A stretch of DNA of 64,000 nt, taken from AG25 sp035517615 (GTDB taxonomy: Bacteria > Gemmatimonadota > Gemmatimonadetes > Gemmatimonadales > GWC2-71-9). Below are positions 44,452 through 53,699 of this stretch, piece after piece. Every line of letters begins with the position of its first letter. The first letter of the stretch is position 1. Location of the stretch: NCBI GenBank assembly GCA_035517615.1, contig DATIYM010000002.1, positions 44,644-108,643 of the forward strand, written 5' to 3'. The notes under the pieces are model-generated. The model had not been told where the DNA came from. It was given only the letters and a program-made list of their open reading frames with translations, and did not search any database. Made by a program: the position numbers and the translations under genes.

Positions 44452-45636
44452 ATGCAGAAGACAACCCTACTGGCACTCGCGCTGCTCTTCACCGCTTGCA
44501 CCGACCAGGCACCAACCGCACCCACCGTGGACGCCGCTCGCGGCACTGACCTGGGCTCCCTGAACGCCGATCTGCCGGGGATCACCGTCCTGACCTGGAA
44601 TGTCTATGCCGGAGCGGAAGTAGAACGGGTGCTCCAGGCCCAGACACCCGACCAAGCCGTGGCGATCGCCACCGATGAATGGGCCAACGTTCAGGCGACC
44701 AACTTTCCCGCGCGTGCCGGCAGGATTGCCAGGAACATCGCAGCCGCCAGGGCCGATGTTGTAGCGCTCGAAGAAGTCGCCCTGTATCGAACGACTGATC
44801 GGCCGTTCGACGAGCTCGCGACTCATGTCGCCTACGACTACCTCGAGCTCGTGATCGATTCGCTGCGCGCCCGGAAACTCGAGTACACGGCGGCGGCGGT
44901 GGATCGCACGACCGATATCCAGGTCCCGGTGATCACGGGGTTCGACGCGTTTGGGGCGCCGGTCTTGGGCGGGGTGCGTTACACCGATGGAGACGCGGTC
45001 CTGGTGCGTCGCGGTATCCACTACTCCGACGCGCGGTCCGGCATCTACGAGGCAACGCTGCCAGTTACTGTCGGCGGCACGAGCGCCGTTGTGTCGCAAG
45101 GCTGGAGCTCGGTGGACGTGGAGCCGTATCGCGTCGTCGTGACGCATCTCGCGGGACAGGAGGTCCAGGACATCCAGCTGGCGCAGGCGCGCGAGCTGCT
45201 TGCGCTCCTGAATGACGGGCGCCATCGGCCCACGCTGCTCATGGGTGATTTCAACTCGGACGCCTACGGTGCGGACCCAACGCGGGTCACCCCGACATAT
45301 CAGATGGTGCTCGCCGCCGGCTTCACGGATACCTGGACTGCGGTCCACCGGCACGCTCCTGGACTTACCTGTTGTGAGCAGCCGGATCTCCTGAACGCGT
45401 TGCCGACGTTCGATCAGCGCATCGATTTCATCTTCGCACGCAACAACACGCACACGGACGCGCCCGTCCGGAGTCTCGTTGTCGGCGACAGCCAGGCCGA
45501 TCGCGTGCTGGGGCTTTGGCCGTCCGATCACGCCGGTGTGGTAGCGACGTTTGGCACCGAGCAGGGAGTGCTGAGCAGCCCACATGGAACGGTTGGGCGG
45601 GGCGGTCCGAGTGCGGCGCTATCGCTCAACTTCTGA
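44452..45636 (+). CDS. endonuclease/exonuclease/phosphatase-family lipoprotein
   Basis: The 394-residue protein has a lipobox (LLFTAC) and the EEP fold: TVLTWNVYAG, DVVALEEVALYR with the metal-binding Glu, VVVTHLAG, the Asp-x-Asn active site in LMGDFNSDAYG, and the closing LDFIFA-like RIDFIFARN and WPSDHAGVVA. Members cleave nucleic acids, phospholipids or inositol phosphates; an anchored envelope phosphodiesterase is plausible. The ribosome-binding site AAAGGAGG is near perfect. A CCEQPD motif may form a disulfide. Confidence 0.88.
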   Translation: MQKTTLLALALLFTACTDQAPTAPTVDAARGTDLGSLNADLPGITVLTWNVYAGAEVERVLQAQTPDQAVAIATDEWANVQATNFPARAGRIARNIAAARADVVALEEVALYRTTDRPFDELATHVAYDYLELVIDSLRARKLEYTAAAVDRTTDIQVPVITGFDAFGAPVLGGVRYTDGDAVLVRRGIHYSDARSGIYEATLPVTVGGTSAVVSQGWSSVDVEPYRVVVTHLAGQEVQDIQLAQARELLALLNDGRHRPTLLMGDFNSDAYGADPTRVTPTYQMVLAAGFTDTWTAVHRHAPGLTCCEQPDLLNALPTFDQRIDFIFARNNTHTDAPVRSLVVGDSQADRVLGLWPSDHAGVVATFGTEQGVLSSPHGTVGRGGPSAALSLNF

Positions 45637-46012
45637 ATGGTTGGGCGGCCTCGTGCGCCTGCCAGGTGGCGCTGCCGGTCGCTCCATAGATACGGGCGAT
45701 GCTGTTGTCGAGCTCGGCAAGGTCCGCAACCGCCTGCCTGTGGAGCGTCTCATTCACAGCGACGAACCTCGGATCTTTCTGAACGAACCGCGGCGGGTTG
45801 CGTCGCATCCGGTCCCACATGTCTGCGCGGTCCGCGAGTCGCCTACGGAGTCGCTTGGCGGCGTGGATATCCCACCGGGCGCGCAGCCAGAGGTCCGTCT
45901 CCTGCTTCAACTGCCGCCGGGCCGATCGCCTGAGGTACGTCGAAAGCGCGCGACTCGGCCTAGGCAGGAATGGCCACAGCTTGACGAGCATCAAGAGTGT
46001 CAGAGTTAGCAT
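45626..46012 (-). CDS. small hypothetical protein with N-terminal membrane helix
   Basis: The 128-residue frame has a hydrophobic N-terminus (MLTLTLLMLVKLWPFLP) followed by an Arg-rich, helical region (RRSARRQLKQETDLWLRARW, AAKRLRRRLADRADMWDRMRR). The membrane start and ordinary composition favour a gene, but no family is recognised, and it overlaps the end of the convergent EEP gene by 11 bases. It may instead be spurious. Confidence 0.4.
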   Translation of the reverse strand: MLTLTLLMLVKLWPFLPRPSRALSTYLRRSARRQLKQETDLWLRARWDIHAAKRLRRRLADRADMWDRMRRNPPRFVQKDPRFVAVNETLHRQAVADLAELDNSIARIYGATGSATWQAHEAAQPFRS

Positions 46013-46036
46013 GTCGACTGCCCGTAATTCTAGCTA

Positions 46037-46146
46037 CCTGGAGCGTGTGCCACCGCGCGCGCTGGATCGTTGCTCGAGGGCGTTGCTTGAGGATGTGGCC
46101 GAATGATTGCGCCAAGCGAGGAGGATGCGTTGTTCCGCAACACCGC
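46037..46146 (+). repeat. imperfect repeat, copy A
   Basis: This about 110-base sequence shares an ordered set of words with copy B at 47646-47743: CCTGGAGCGTGTGCCA, TTGTTGCT-like (CGTTGCTCGAG), GAGGATGTGGC, ATGATT and TTCCGCA. Matches are interrupted by small gaps. The copies bracket the two tandem paralogous genes at 46190-47602. Copy A overlaps the apparent N-terminal extension of the first gene. Confidence 0.45.
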
Positions 46147-46189
46147 GGCGAGAAGTACGTTCTCCTCGCTCTCAGAAGCGAGGTCATCG

Positions 46190-46909
46190 TTGCAGAAGCT
46201 CGCAGCAGCCAGCATCGCTGCCACCGCTCTGTGGTTCGTGAGCGCGTCCCCGTGCCTTTGTCAATCCCCTCGGTCGGACGTTCAGCACGCGCCAGCGATC
46301 AAGACCGTCGCCCTGCTGCCGCTTCGCGTCCCGCGTGTCTTCGTGGATTCGGTATGGATAAGACAGATATTCGAGGGGCTCATCGTAGCCGGGCTGCAGC
46401 AGGCCGGACTGACGGTCGTTCCGCCCAGTGAAACCGAAGGGGTGTGGCGCCACCGCGTTGACTCGGTTGGTGGGTATTACGACGCCTACACTGGGAGGCT
46501 CGTGGAGGCCAAGTATGGGGCCGTGATCGACGGAACCATGTACGATCTCAGGGGCCTCTTTCCAGTGGACGCGCTGGTGTTCGCGCGGGTCGCCATCGTC
46601 GAAGCTAAGATGTGGCGTGGCAGCGCTACCTGGGATGGGACACAGCAGCGGGTAGCTGGAGATGCCAGCGGAAGGGTGCCAGCCCTGAGTCTCCTCGTCG
46701 CGGTGTTCGACTCCGGGGGCGCCACAGCGTTTCGAGGTCGCGGTGGCATTGAAGTCATGATGGCGCATGGCAGTTTGTGGCACGCAGGGCAGGTGCACGA
46801 GCTCGATGCAAGCCGGATGTTCAAGGATGACGGACGCAACCACAAAGCGGTGGTGTTGGCGTTGGATTCGTTACCGATCATCCTGGCGCAACACGCCGCT
46901 CCTCGATAG
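46190..46909 (+). CDS. secreted protein of unknown function, tandem paralog 1
   Basis: The protein has a signal peptide (LAAASIAATALWFVSASPCLC) and a mature domain with VALLPLRVPRVF, a VVPPSETEGVWRHRVDSVGG segment and YDAYTGRLVEAK. The same block recurs in the next gene as VVPPDSTAALWNAGVDSVGGLFDTYTGDLL (given in part), so the two are tandem paralogs. The TTG at 46190 with GCGAGG upstream gives a clean signal peptide; an ATG at 46103 would add an extension lying in a repeat. No function is known. Confidence 0.7.
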   Translation: MQKLAAASIAATALWFVSASPCLCQSPRSDVQHAPAIKTVALLPLRVPRVFVDSVWIRQIFEGLIVAGLQQAGLTVVPPSETEGVWRHRVDSVGGYYDAYTGRLVEAKYGAVIDGTMYDLRGLFPVDALVFARVAIVEAKMWRGSATWDGTQQRVAGDASGRVPALSLLVAVFDSGGATAFRGRGGIEVMMAHGSLWHAGQVHELDASRMFKDDGRNHKAVVLALDSLPIILAQHAAPR

Positions 46910-46915
46910 CCCGCG

Positions 46916-47602
46916 ATGCGAATTTGGTGCGCGGTCCCGATCCTGGCTGGCGCGATCTCGATCGCGGCAACGCAGGCGCCGAGGAGAGTCGCGGTCGATT
47001 TTACGGATCTGGACGCGACCTTCCAGGACCGGTTGGGCGCGCTGCCGCGATTCGATTCGCTCATTGCGAGTGAGTTGCACAGCGCCGGGTTCGAAATCGT
47101 GCCCCCTGATTCCACAGCGGCCCTCTGGAACGCAGGAGTCGATTCAGTTGGCGGTCTGTTTGATACATATACGGGCGATCTCTTGACCGGCAAGCGTGCA
47201 GCCGTACGGGAGCGAACCCTGCATCAGCTGCGAACGCATTTTGGCGCGACTGTGTGGCTGCATCCTGAGATCACACAGAAGGCCGTCAAATTCAAGGGCT
47301 CCAAGGTCACGTGGGACGGGACGACCGAAAAGACCGGGGCGTCGGGCGGCGTGATCAAAGCGCTGTTCGGATCGGACGAAGGGACCATGCAGGTCCTCTC
47401 GCTCGAGATCGTGGCCGAGAACATGGCCGGGCAGGTGATCTACCAGAGTGCGGCAGGGATTCAGCTGCTTTCCAAGGTGCACGGAGAATCGCTCCGCGAC
47501 GTGATCGCGACGATGATCCTCACCGACGCGGATCGCAATGCCGCCGCCGTGCACGCGGCATTGGCTGGGCTTCCGGTGGCGCTGAAAGATTCGACACCGT
47601 AG
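46916..47602 (+). CDS. secreted protein of unknown function, tandem paralog 2
   Basis: The 228-residue protein has a short hydrophobic leader and a mature domain related to the preceding gene: IVPPDSTAALWNAGVDSVGG and LFDTYTGDLLTGK. It continues with a HFGATVWLHPEIT strand, matching VDALVFARVAI in the first gene in position, and a LSLEIVAENMAGQVIYQ strand. The gap between the genes is six bases, so they are one transcript. The order of strands resembles surface lipoproteins of the GNA1162/CsgG-like kind only loosely. Confidence 0.75.
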   Translation: MRIWCAVPILAGAISIAATQAPRRVAVDFTDLDATFQDRLGALPRFDSLIASELHSAGFEIVPPDSTAALWNAGVDSVGGLFDTYTGDLLTGKRAAVRERTLHQLRTHFGATVWLHPEITQKAVKFKGSKVTWDGTTEKTGASGGVIKALFGSDEGTMQVLSLEIVAENMAGQVIYQSAAGIQLLSKVHGESLRDVIATMILTDADRNAAAVHAALAGLPVALKDSTP

Positions 47603-47645
47603 CCGCAGTGTGGCACCCGGTGCCGCCGTGCCTGGTGGCTCCGCT

Positions 47646-47743
47646 CCTCCTGGCGCGTTTGCCAGCGTGGGCTCTTTATTGTTGCTTTAGGGGGCTCCTC
47701 TAGGATGTGGCGGGATTGATTCGGCCGGAGTGTTCCGCATGCC
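47646..47743 (+). repeat. imperfect repeat, copy B
   Basis: This sequence resembles copy A at 46037-46146 over CCTGGCGCGTTTGCCA, TTGTTGCTTTAG, AGGATGTGGC, TTGATT and TTCCGCA in the same order. It lies just upstream of the seven-gene redox operon and covers its start codon region, so it may hold promoter or leader sequence shared with the first paralog gene. Confidence 0.45.
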
Positions 47744-48986
47744 GAGTACGCTGCCACTAGATGCTCCTCAAGCCTCCCGCGACGCTGCGACCGTCGCTCG
47801 ACCCGCGCGGGCGGTTCCGTGGTACACGGCCGCCGCGCTCGTTTCCTCCACCTGTGTCGTCGTCGGTCTGTTGTGGGACGTTTCGTGGCACCGCACCGTT
47901 GGCCGCGACACGTTCTGGACGCTTCCGCACCTGCTCGAGCAACTGGCCGCGGTGCTGGCCGGGCTTGGCTGTGGCTGGCTCGTGCTCACTACCACGTTTG
48001 CCGGCACCTCCTCCGTAGCCGCGCGTCAGGCTTCCGTTCGCGTGTGGGGTTTCCGCGCCCCGCTCGGCGCATGGGTGTGCATCTGGGGCACGCTCGTCAT
48101 GCTCACGTCGGCACCGTTCGACGATTGGTGGCATCGCGCCTACGGGCTCGACGTGAAGATCCTCAGCCCTCCCCACGCCGTCCTTGCGCTTGGCATGATC
48201 AGCCTGCAGTTCGGGGCGCTGCTCCTGGCGCTCGCCGCCCATAACCGATCGGCGAGCGGGGACGCGCGGATGACCGGACTGCTGTACGCGTTCGCCGCCG
48301 GGTTGATCACCACTGTGATTGCCACGCTCGTCATGGAGCATGCGGGGTTCCCGAATCACATGCACAGCTCGCGCTTCTACAAGGTGAGCGGCGCCGTCTT
48401 TCCTTTCGTCCTGGTGGCGATAGCGCGGGCGGCCAAGCTGCGCTGGGGTGCAACCGCAACCGCCCTGGTCTACATGGCAATCGTGGCGGCGATGGTGTGG
48501 ATCCTTCCGTTGTTTCCCGCGCAATCGAAGCTTGCGCCCGTGTACAACCCTGCGACCCACATGATCCCGCCGCCGTTTCCGCTCTTGCTCGTTGCGCCGG
48601 CGCTCGTGATCGACGCGCTGACGCGGCGCGTGGGCAGGGGACGCGACTGGAGGCTGGCATGCCTCCTGGGTGTGACGTTCGTCGTCGTGATGCTCGTGGT
48701 CCACTGGTTCTGGGCGGAGTTCATGTTGTCCCCTGCGGCGCGCAACCCCGTTTTCGGCGCGGATCAATGGGATTACAGCGCGCGACTGGGCGCGTGGCGG
48801 TACCAGTACTGGAACCTGGATGGAGGGGCAGCCGGGACGTTCAAGTGGGGCCGTGCCGGCGACGTGACCGACACGCTTCGTTGGGCGCTGCTCATCCGGG
48901 GGCTCGGTGTCGCCACGGTCGTGGCGATCGTGTCGTCGCGCCTCGGTCTCTGGTGGGGCAACTGGATGTGCACGGTGAAGCGATGA
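47739..48986 (+). CDS. His-rich integral membrane protein, first gene of the redox operon
   Basis: The 415-residue protein has about ten transmembrane helices. Conserved-looking polar pairs sit at helix ends: DVSWHRTVGRDTFWTLPH, FDDWWHRAYGLDVKILSPPH and MEHAGFPNHMHS, with repeated Trp, His and Asp. This is unlike transporters and suggests metal or heme/quinone binding, but no family is recognised. Its stop overlaps the next gene by four bases (ATGA), so it is the leader of a coupled operon. ATG at 47739 is chosen. Confidence 0.8.
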   Translation: MPSTLPLDAPQASRDAATVARPARAVPWYTAAALVSSTCVVVGLLWDVSWHRTVGRDTFWTLPHLLEQLAAVLAGLGCGWLVLTTTFAGTSSVAARQASVRVWGFRAPLGAWVCIWGTLVMLTSAPFDDWWHRAYGLDVKILSPPHAVLALGMISLQFGALLLALAAHNRSASGDARMTGLLYAFAAGLITTVIATLVMEHAGFPNHMHSSRFYKVSGAVFPFVLVAIARAAKLRWGATATALVYMAIVAAMVWILPLFPAQSKLAPVYNPATHMIPPPFPLLLVAPALVIDALTRRVGRGRDWRLACLLGVTFVVVMLVVHWFWAEFMLSPAARNPVFGADQWDYSARLGAWRYQYWNLDGGAAGTFKWGRAGDVTDTLRWALLIRGLGVATVVAIVSSRLGLWWGNWMCTVKR

Positions 48987-49591
48987 CCCACGAGCTCGAG
49001 CGGCGCGCGTTCCTCTCGTCCTGTGCGGCCGTCGTGCTCGGGCTGTCCGGCTGCGCGCCGCTGCTTTCCAGAACCCGCCTCGCGTCGCTCGAGCTCGACG
49101 ATCCAACCCCGGACGATTACACGCCCGTGCTGCGGGCGCTCATCGAGACGATTCTGCCGTTCGATCACCCACGCTTCCCCGAGATTGCGCCGGCGGTGAT
49201 GGAGGCACGATTCCTCGCGTTGTTCCCGCTCGAAGCGGATGAACGCTTCCTCCTGTTGCGGAAGGGCTTGGTGATCTTCGACCGGATTGATCTCTTTCCC
49301 GAGCTTGCCCCGCAGACAGCCGAAGAGCGCGAGCACGCCGCCGATGAGCGCGCCCGGTACGAGCGGTTTCGCGCGGCGCTGTCCCGGGAGCGAGCCGAGC
49401 GCTTCACGGCGCTCACGCCGCCCGAGCGAAGCGGATACCTCCGGCTCTGGGGGCAGAGCGCGTTCGCGAGCAAACAACTGTTCTACCACACGAGCCGGCG
49501 GCTGGTGCTGGTCACGGCGTACTCGGAAGCCGAGTTCTGGCGCGCCATCGGGTACGCGGGGCCGCTGCTTCCGGCGTCGCACCGCTCATGA
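48983..49591 (+). CDS. gluconate 2-dehydrogenase subunit 3-like lipoprotein
   Basis: The 202-residue protein has RRAFLSSCAAVVLGLSGCAP: a double-Arg stretch (Tat-like) followed by a lipobox, so it should be exported folded and then anchored. The mature part (LRALIETILPFDHPRFPEIAP, LPLEADERFLLLRKGL-like, then YLRLWGQSAFASKQLF) resembles the small subunit of membrane-bound gluconate and fructose dehydrogenases (PF13618 group), which chaperones or exports the flavoprotein. It overlaps both neighbours by four bases. Confidence 0.85.
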   Translation: MTHELERRAFLSSCAAVVLGLSGCAPLLSRTRLASLELDDPTPDDYTPVLRALIETILPFDHPRFPEIAPAVMEARFLALFPLEADERFLLLRKGLVIFDRIDLFPELAPQTAEEREHAADERARYERFRAALSRERAERFTALTPPERSGYLRLWGQSAFASKQLFYHTSRRLVLVTAYSEAEFWRAIGYAGPLLPASHRS

Positions 49592-51165
49592 ACCGGCTCG
49601 TGTGCGACGTCCTGATCATCGGCTCCGGCGCCGCGGGCGGCGTGCTGGCCGCCACGCTGAGTGAGTCCGGCAATAAACGGATCATCCTCGTCGAGAAGGG
49701 CGGGCACTTTACCCACGAGTTCTTCAACCAGAACGAGCTCGACATGCGCGTGCTGTATGCCGAGGCGGGACAGCGCGCAACCGCGGATGGCGCGATACCG
49801 GTGCGAGGTGGGGAGTGCGTCGGCGGTGGGACGACGGTGAATGTCGCGCTCTCGTTCGACCCCATCGCCGGCGTGTGGGAGGGTTGGAAGCGCGACTTCG
49901 GGCTGACGGGGTTCTCGTTCGACGAGACCGCGCGCGATTATGGCATCGCGGATCTCAGTCTTGCCGTCGCGACGCGCGAAGTGCGGCGCCGGGTCAACGT
50001 GCATGCGCCACCGGACGATCAAGTGAACGACAACAACCGACTGCTCGCCGGGGGATGTGCATCCCTGGGCATCACCGCTCGGCGCTTCGAGCTGAACATG
50101 CGAGACTGCATTGGATGTGGGTACTGCGCCGAGGGATGTGCGTACGATCGCAAGCAGGGAACGATGATCACCTTCATCGCCGACGCGCTTGCTCGTGGCG
50201 TGCAGCTCATCCATCACTGCGAAATCGCCCAATTGCTGCTGGAGGAGCGCGCCGGGCGCCGGGTGGCCGTCGGTGCTCGAGGCGTGGTGCACGCGACCAC
50301 GCCGGGGTCGCGACCCAACAGTGTCGCCTCGGGACCGCTCGAGATTCGCGCCGGCCTCGTGATTCTCTGTGGCGGCGCGGTGCAGTCGCCAGCCTTGTTG
50401 CTCCGCTCCGGGCATCCCGATCCCCACGGAATCATCGGCCGGGGGCTGATCCTGCATCCCAGTCTCCCGATCCTGGGTCTGATGGACCACGACATCGTCA
50501 ACTACCGCGGGATCAGCGGTTCGATCTACAGCGATCACTTTTATCGGAGCCACGGGTTCTACTTCGAGTGCCTCTTCGGCCATCCGCTGTACGCCTCGGT
50601 CGTGTTTCCAGGGATCGGAGCCGACCACTTCGACTTGATGCTGGGGTTCTCGCGGACGGCCGCGTTCGGCGTCATGCTGGTGGACAGCGTCGACAAGGCG
50701 AACCGCGTCGAGTGGGATCGCATCCATCAGCGCGCGGTCATTCACTACCGCCTCACCGCACCCGACAAGGAGCGGTTGCGTTTCGCGGCGACCAAGGCGG
50801 TCGAGGTGATGTTCGCCGCTGGTGCGCGGGAGGTACTGCTTCCCTCACAAGAGCCGATCGGCGCGCTCCCGACGCCGCGGTTTCGGGCTCCGGCCGAGGC
50901 ATCGGCCTGCTCCGAGCTGCAATTCCAACCGTACATGACCACCGTGACGTCGGCGCACTGCCAATCCACGGTGAAAATGGCCGAGGATCCCCGGCTCGGG
51001 GTCGTAAACTCGCGCTCCGAGTCGCACGACGTCGTCAACCTCCTGATCTGCGACTCCTCGGTGTTTCCGACGTCGTGCGGGGCGAATCCGATGATTTCGA
51101 TCATGGCAATGGCACGCTATCAGGGGCGGCGCGTCGTAGCCGAGTGGTCACGGTATGGCTTGTAG
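49588..51165 (+). CDS. GMC-family FAD oxidoreductase with a Cys cluster
   Basis: The 525-residue flavoprotein has the FAD-binding GSGAAGGVLAATL near residue 12, VRGGECVGGGTTVN, and the closing DSSVFPTSCGANPMISIMAMA block typical of GMC dehydrogenases. At about residues 174-188, CIGCGYCAEGC gives Cys at spacings 2, 2 and 3, like those proposed to bind an iron-sulfur cluster in GMC dehydrogenases. No signal peptide is present, so export would depend on the Tat-type partner encoded upstream. The substrate is probably an alcohol, sugar or sterol, but is not determined. Confidence 0.92.
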   Translation: MNRLVCDVLIIGSGAAGGVLAATLSESGNKRIILVEKGGHFTHEFFNQNELDMRVLYAEAGQRATADGAIPVRGGECVGGGTTVNVALSFDPIAGVWEGWKRDFGLTGFSFDETARDYGIADLSLAVATREVRRRVNVHAPPDDQVNDNNRLLAGGCASLGITARRFELNMRDCIGCGYCAEGCAYDRKQGTMITFIADALARGVQLIHHCEIAQLLLEERAGRRVAVGARGVVHATTPGSRPNSVASGPLEIRAGLVILCGGAVQSPALLLRSGHPDPHGIIGRGLILHPSLPILGLMDHDIVNYRGISGSIYSDHFYRSHGFYFECLFGHPLYASVVFPGIGADHFDLMLGFSRTAAFGVMLVDSVDKANRVEWDRIHQRAVIHYRLTAPDKERLRFAATKAVEVMFAAGAREVLLPSQEPIGALPTPRFRAPAEASACSELQFQPYMTTVTSAHCQSTVKMAEDPRLGVVNSRSESHDVVNLLICDSSVFPTSCGANPMISIMAMARYQGRRVVAEWSRYGL

Positions 51166-52150
51166 CCCGGTCCGGGTCATGGTGCTCATGTCTCTGATCC
51201 TCGGTGCGGTGCGCGGGGCCGCCGCGCAGGAGAGGGTGCTGGTCGGCGGAGCCGCGTACGAGTCACCGTCGTTGGTCGCGCCGCTGGCGGTCCTGATATC
51301 CCGTCCGGCGTCGGACGTCACGACGTGGACGGTGGGATTTACGGGCTACACGCTGAGAGGTGAATACGCGCGGCGCGTCGCACCGTCGGTCACGGCGGTA
51401 TGGAGCGCCGACGCGACGCCGGTGGACGCCAACCACAGCCGCTATGTCTATCGCGACGGCCAGCGGGATCCCGCGCTGGCGTTCGAGGACGGCTCCTACC
51501 ACATCACCGCGGGATTCAACCTCGACGGAACGTCTCCATGGCATGCGTCCGCGCGTGCCATAGGACTGTATGAAACAGTCAGCGGGCTCGCGGATTCGGC
51601 GGTGCTGGCCCGCTGGCGGTCTCCGTATGTCGGGCTGGAAATCGTGACCAGCTACCGTCGCGTCGTGTCGGAACGAGTCGTAGAGGGACGCTGGCACGGG
51701 ATCAAGGTTGCCGCCGCGGCGGCGGGATTCCTGGGCGCACGTTCCTGGTGGAGGTCACAGCTCTCCGTAAGCGCGGGCAAGGGAGTTGGGAGAGTCGAGC
51801 TGTCCGGGGAGACGTGGCTCCTCGTCGGCGGCGGTCTCGATATCGTGAACGCCTTCCTCGTGGGCGGGTCCTGGGACATGGCGGACCGTCCAGCCCTGTA
51901 CGGCTATCACTACGCGGAGTTTCGGCCGGACCGCGCCGGCGTGGCGAACGGCGGGGCGGACATCCGTCTCGTCGGAGCCACGAGCCTGGGGATTCGCGCC
52001 GCGTGTCTCGCGAGTCCGAGCAAGGACACGTGCGGCGGGGCCGTCAGGCTCGCCACCGTCTGGGACGGCATTGCGTCGAGTATTGGGATTGGCGTTCCCG
52101 CCAGCGGCACGACGATCGTGTTCGCGAGCTTCAGTGCCGCGGCGCTGTAA
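51155..52150 (+). CDS. barrel-like exported protein of the redox operon
   Basis: The 331-residue protein has a signal peptide (VMVLMSLILGAVRGAAAQ) and alternating beta-rich sequence (TTWTVGFTGYTLRGEYARR, WWRSQLSVSAGKGVGRVELSG), ending in FASFSAAAL. It looks like a small outer-membrane or periplasmic beta protein. No family is recognised. Its start overlaps the GMC stop by 11 bases. Confidence 0.75.
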   Translation: MACSPVRVMVLMSLILGAVRGAAAQERVLVGGAAYESPSLVAPLAVLISRPASDVTTWTVGFTGYTLRGEYARRVAPSVTAVWSADATPVDANHSRYVYRDGQRDPALAFEDGSYHITAGFNLDGTSPWHASARAIGLYETVSGLADSAVLARWRSPYVGLEIVTSYRRVVSERVVEGRWHGIKVAAAAAGFLGARSWWRSQLSVSAGKGVGRVELSGETWLLVGGGLDIVNAFLVGGSWDMADRPALYGYHYAEFRPDRAGVANGGADIRLVGATSLGIRAACLASPSKDTCGGAVRLATVWDGIASSIGIGVPASGTTIVFASFSAAAL

Positions 52151-52163
52151 CGAGCGATCCGGG

Positions 52164-53699
52164 ATGCGTCTGTCCCCTAGCCCGCGCGCGCGACGAATGA
52201 CGGCCCTCGTGGCGCCGGCGCTCGCCCTGGTGGTCCTCAGCATCCCGAGCTCGCGGCCGCCGGTGGTGCTGCTGGACAGTCGCCGCGATACGATACCGGT
52301 GTTCAGCTGGAGCAAGGATAGTCTCTGGTTTGCGCTCGAGCGGGAATACCGCGAGTTTCGCGCGCTCGGGTGCGGCGGGCTCACGGCACGGGTCGATGCC
52401 GCGTTGGGGGCGGGAAACCGCATGATCGGTGCGATCGGGTCCCAGCGGCAGAGCCCGGCCGCCCCGGTGTTCGATAGCCTGCTCGATGACACGTTCCAGG
52501 TCGCCCCCATGATCGCCGTGTGTCAACAGCGGCTGCCCGACTACGTGCGTCTGGTCACGCGGACCCGGAGCGCCGTGAAGCGCCAGTCGGAGCACTGGGA
52601 CGTCACCGACCTCAACACCAGAATCCGGATGTACACGCTCCTGTTCGGCGGTCGAGCCGCACTCGAAGAGGTGATGCTGCAGGACTCGATCGACGCGAGA
52701 CCGGAGCTGGTGCTCGAGGATGACGAGCCGTCTCGAACGCCGTTCACCAGAATCCTCGGGGTGACGATCCACAGCGGCGACATCCTGGTATCGCGTGGTG
52801 GGGCTCAGGTGTCGGCGCTGATCGCCGTTGGAAACGACTTCCAGGGCAACTTCTCGCACGTCGCGCTCGTGTACGTCGACCAGAAGACGAGTCTTGCGTC
52901 CGTGATCGAATCGCGGCCCAAGAGCGGCGTCGCGGTCCATGGTCTGGAGGACTATCTCGCCGACGTGAAGCTGCGGGTCATGGTGCTGCGGTTGCGGGCC
53001 GACCTGCCGGCGCTGGTCGCCGATCCGATGCTGCCGCACAAGGCCGCGGACCTGGCACTCGCCGCGGCGCGTCGGCGGCGCATTCCCTACAACGTGCGGA
53101 TGGACTTGGACGACAGCACGCGGATGTATTGCTCCGAGGTGCCTTCGTCAGCCTACGGCCGGTTTGGGGTTCATCTGTGGATGGGGATGTCCACCATCTC
53201 CCTGCCCGGCGTGGCAAGCTGGCTGACGGCCATGGGGGTGCGCCACTTCGCGACCGAGGAGCCCTCGGATCTGGAATACGATCCCCAGGTTCGCGTCGTG
53301 GCGGAGTGGCGCGATCGCGAGACGCTGTTCATGGATCACGTCGACAATGTCGTGACCGAAGCGATGCTGCGCGGCGCGCAGCACGGCGCGAGGCTCGAGT
53401 ACCCGTGGTACATGCTCCCGCTGGGCAGGCTCGCCAAGGGATATAGCTCGCTCCGCAATTGGGCTGGCTCCTCGGGACCGGTTCCCGATGATATGAACGC
53501 GGACGCGGCGATGCATGTGCTGAGCTTCGACGCGAAGCACACGGCCATCAAGCGCCGGGTGCTCGCGCAGGCGGACCGGTTCAAGCGCGAGCAGGGCTAC
53601 GTCGCGCCCGAGTGGGATCTGCTCCAATTCGCGGAACAAGACTCGGCCGCTGCGGTGAACATGGCCACCTACCTGGCGACGTTGCGGGAGCAGTTGTGA
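52164..53699 (+). CDS. YiiX-like permuted papain-fold hydrolase
   Basis: The 511-residue protein has a hydrophobic N-terminus (VAPALALVVLSIPS) and, in the second half, the YiiX/YebB-type NlpC/P60-like features: GDILVSRGGAQVSALIA, the catalytic His in NFSHVALVYV, and the catalytic Cys in MYCSEVPSSAYGRFG. These permuted papain-fold proteins act on amides or thioesters; several release fatty acids or lipids. The first 250 residues are a family-less extension. It starts 14 bases after the barrel gene and its stop shares one base with the next start. Confidence 0.85.
   Translation: MRLSPSPRARRMTALVAPALALVVLSIPSSRPPVVLLDSRRDTIPVFSWSKDSLWFALEREYREFRALGCGGLTARVDAALGAGNRMIGAIGSQRQSPAAPVFDSLLDDTFQVAPMIAVCQQRLPDYVRLVTRTRSAVKRQSEHWDVTDLNTRIRMYTLLFGGRAALEEVMLQDSIDARPELVLEDDEPSRTPFTRILGVTIHSGDILVSRGGAQVSALIAVGNDFQGNFSHVALVYVDQKTSLASVIESRPKSGVAVHGLEDYLADVKLRVMVLRLRADLPALVADPMLPHKAADLALAAARRRRIPYNVRMDLDDSTRMYCSEVPSSAYGRFGVHLWMGMSTISLPGVASWLTAMGVRHFATEEPSDLEYDPQVRVVAEWRDRETLFMDHVDNVVTEAMLRGAQHGARLEYPWYMLPLGRLAKGYSSLRNWAGSSGPVPDDMNADAAMHVLSFDAKHTAIKRRVLAQADRFKREQGYVAPEWDLLQFAEQDSAAAVNMATYLATLREQL

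Noticed and set aside
50110..50150. CIGCGYCAEGC in the GMC protein read as a ferredoxin fusion
   Set aside because: Only one four-Cys cluster with unequal spacing is present and no ferredoxin fold follows; it is a motif within the GMC family, not a separate domain.
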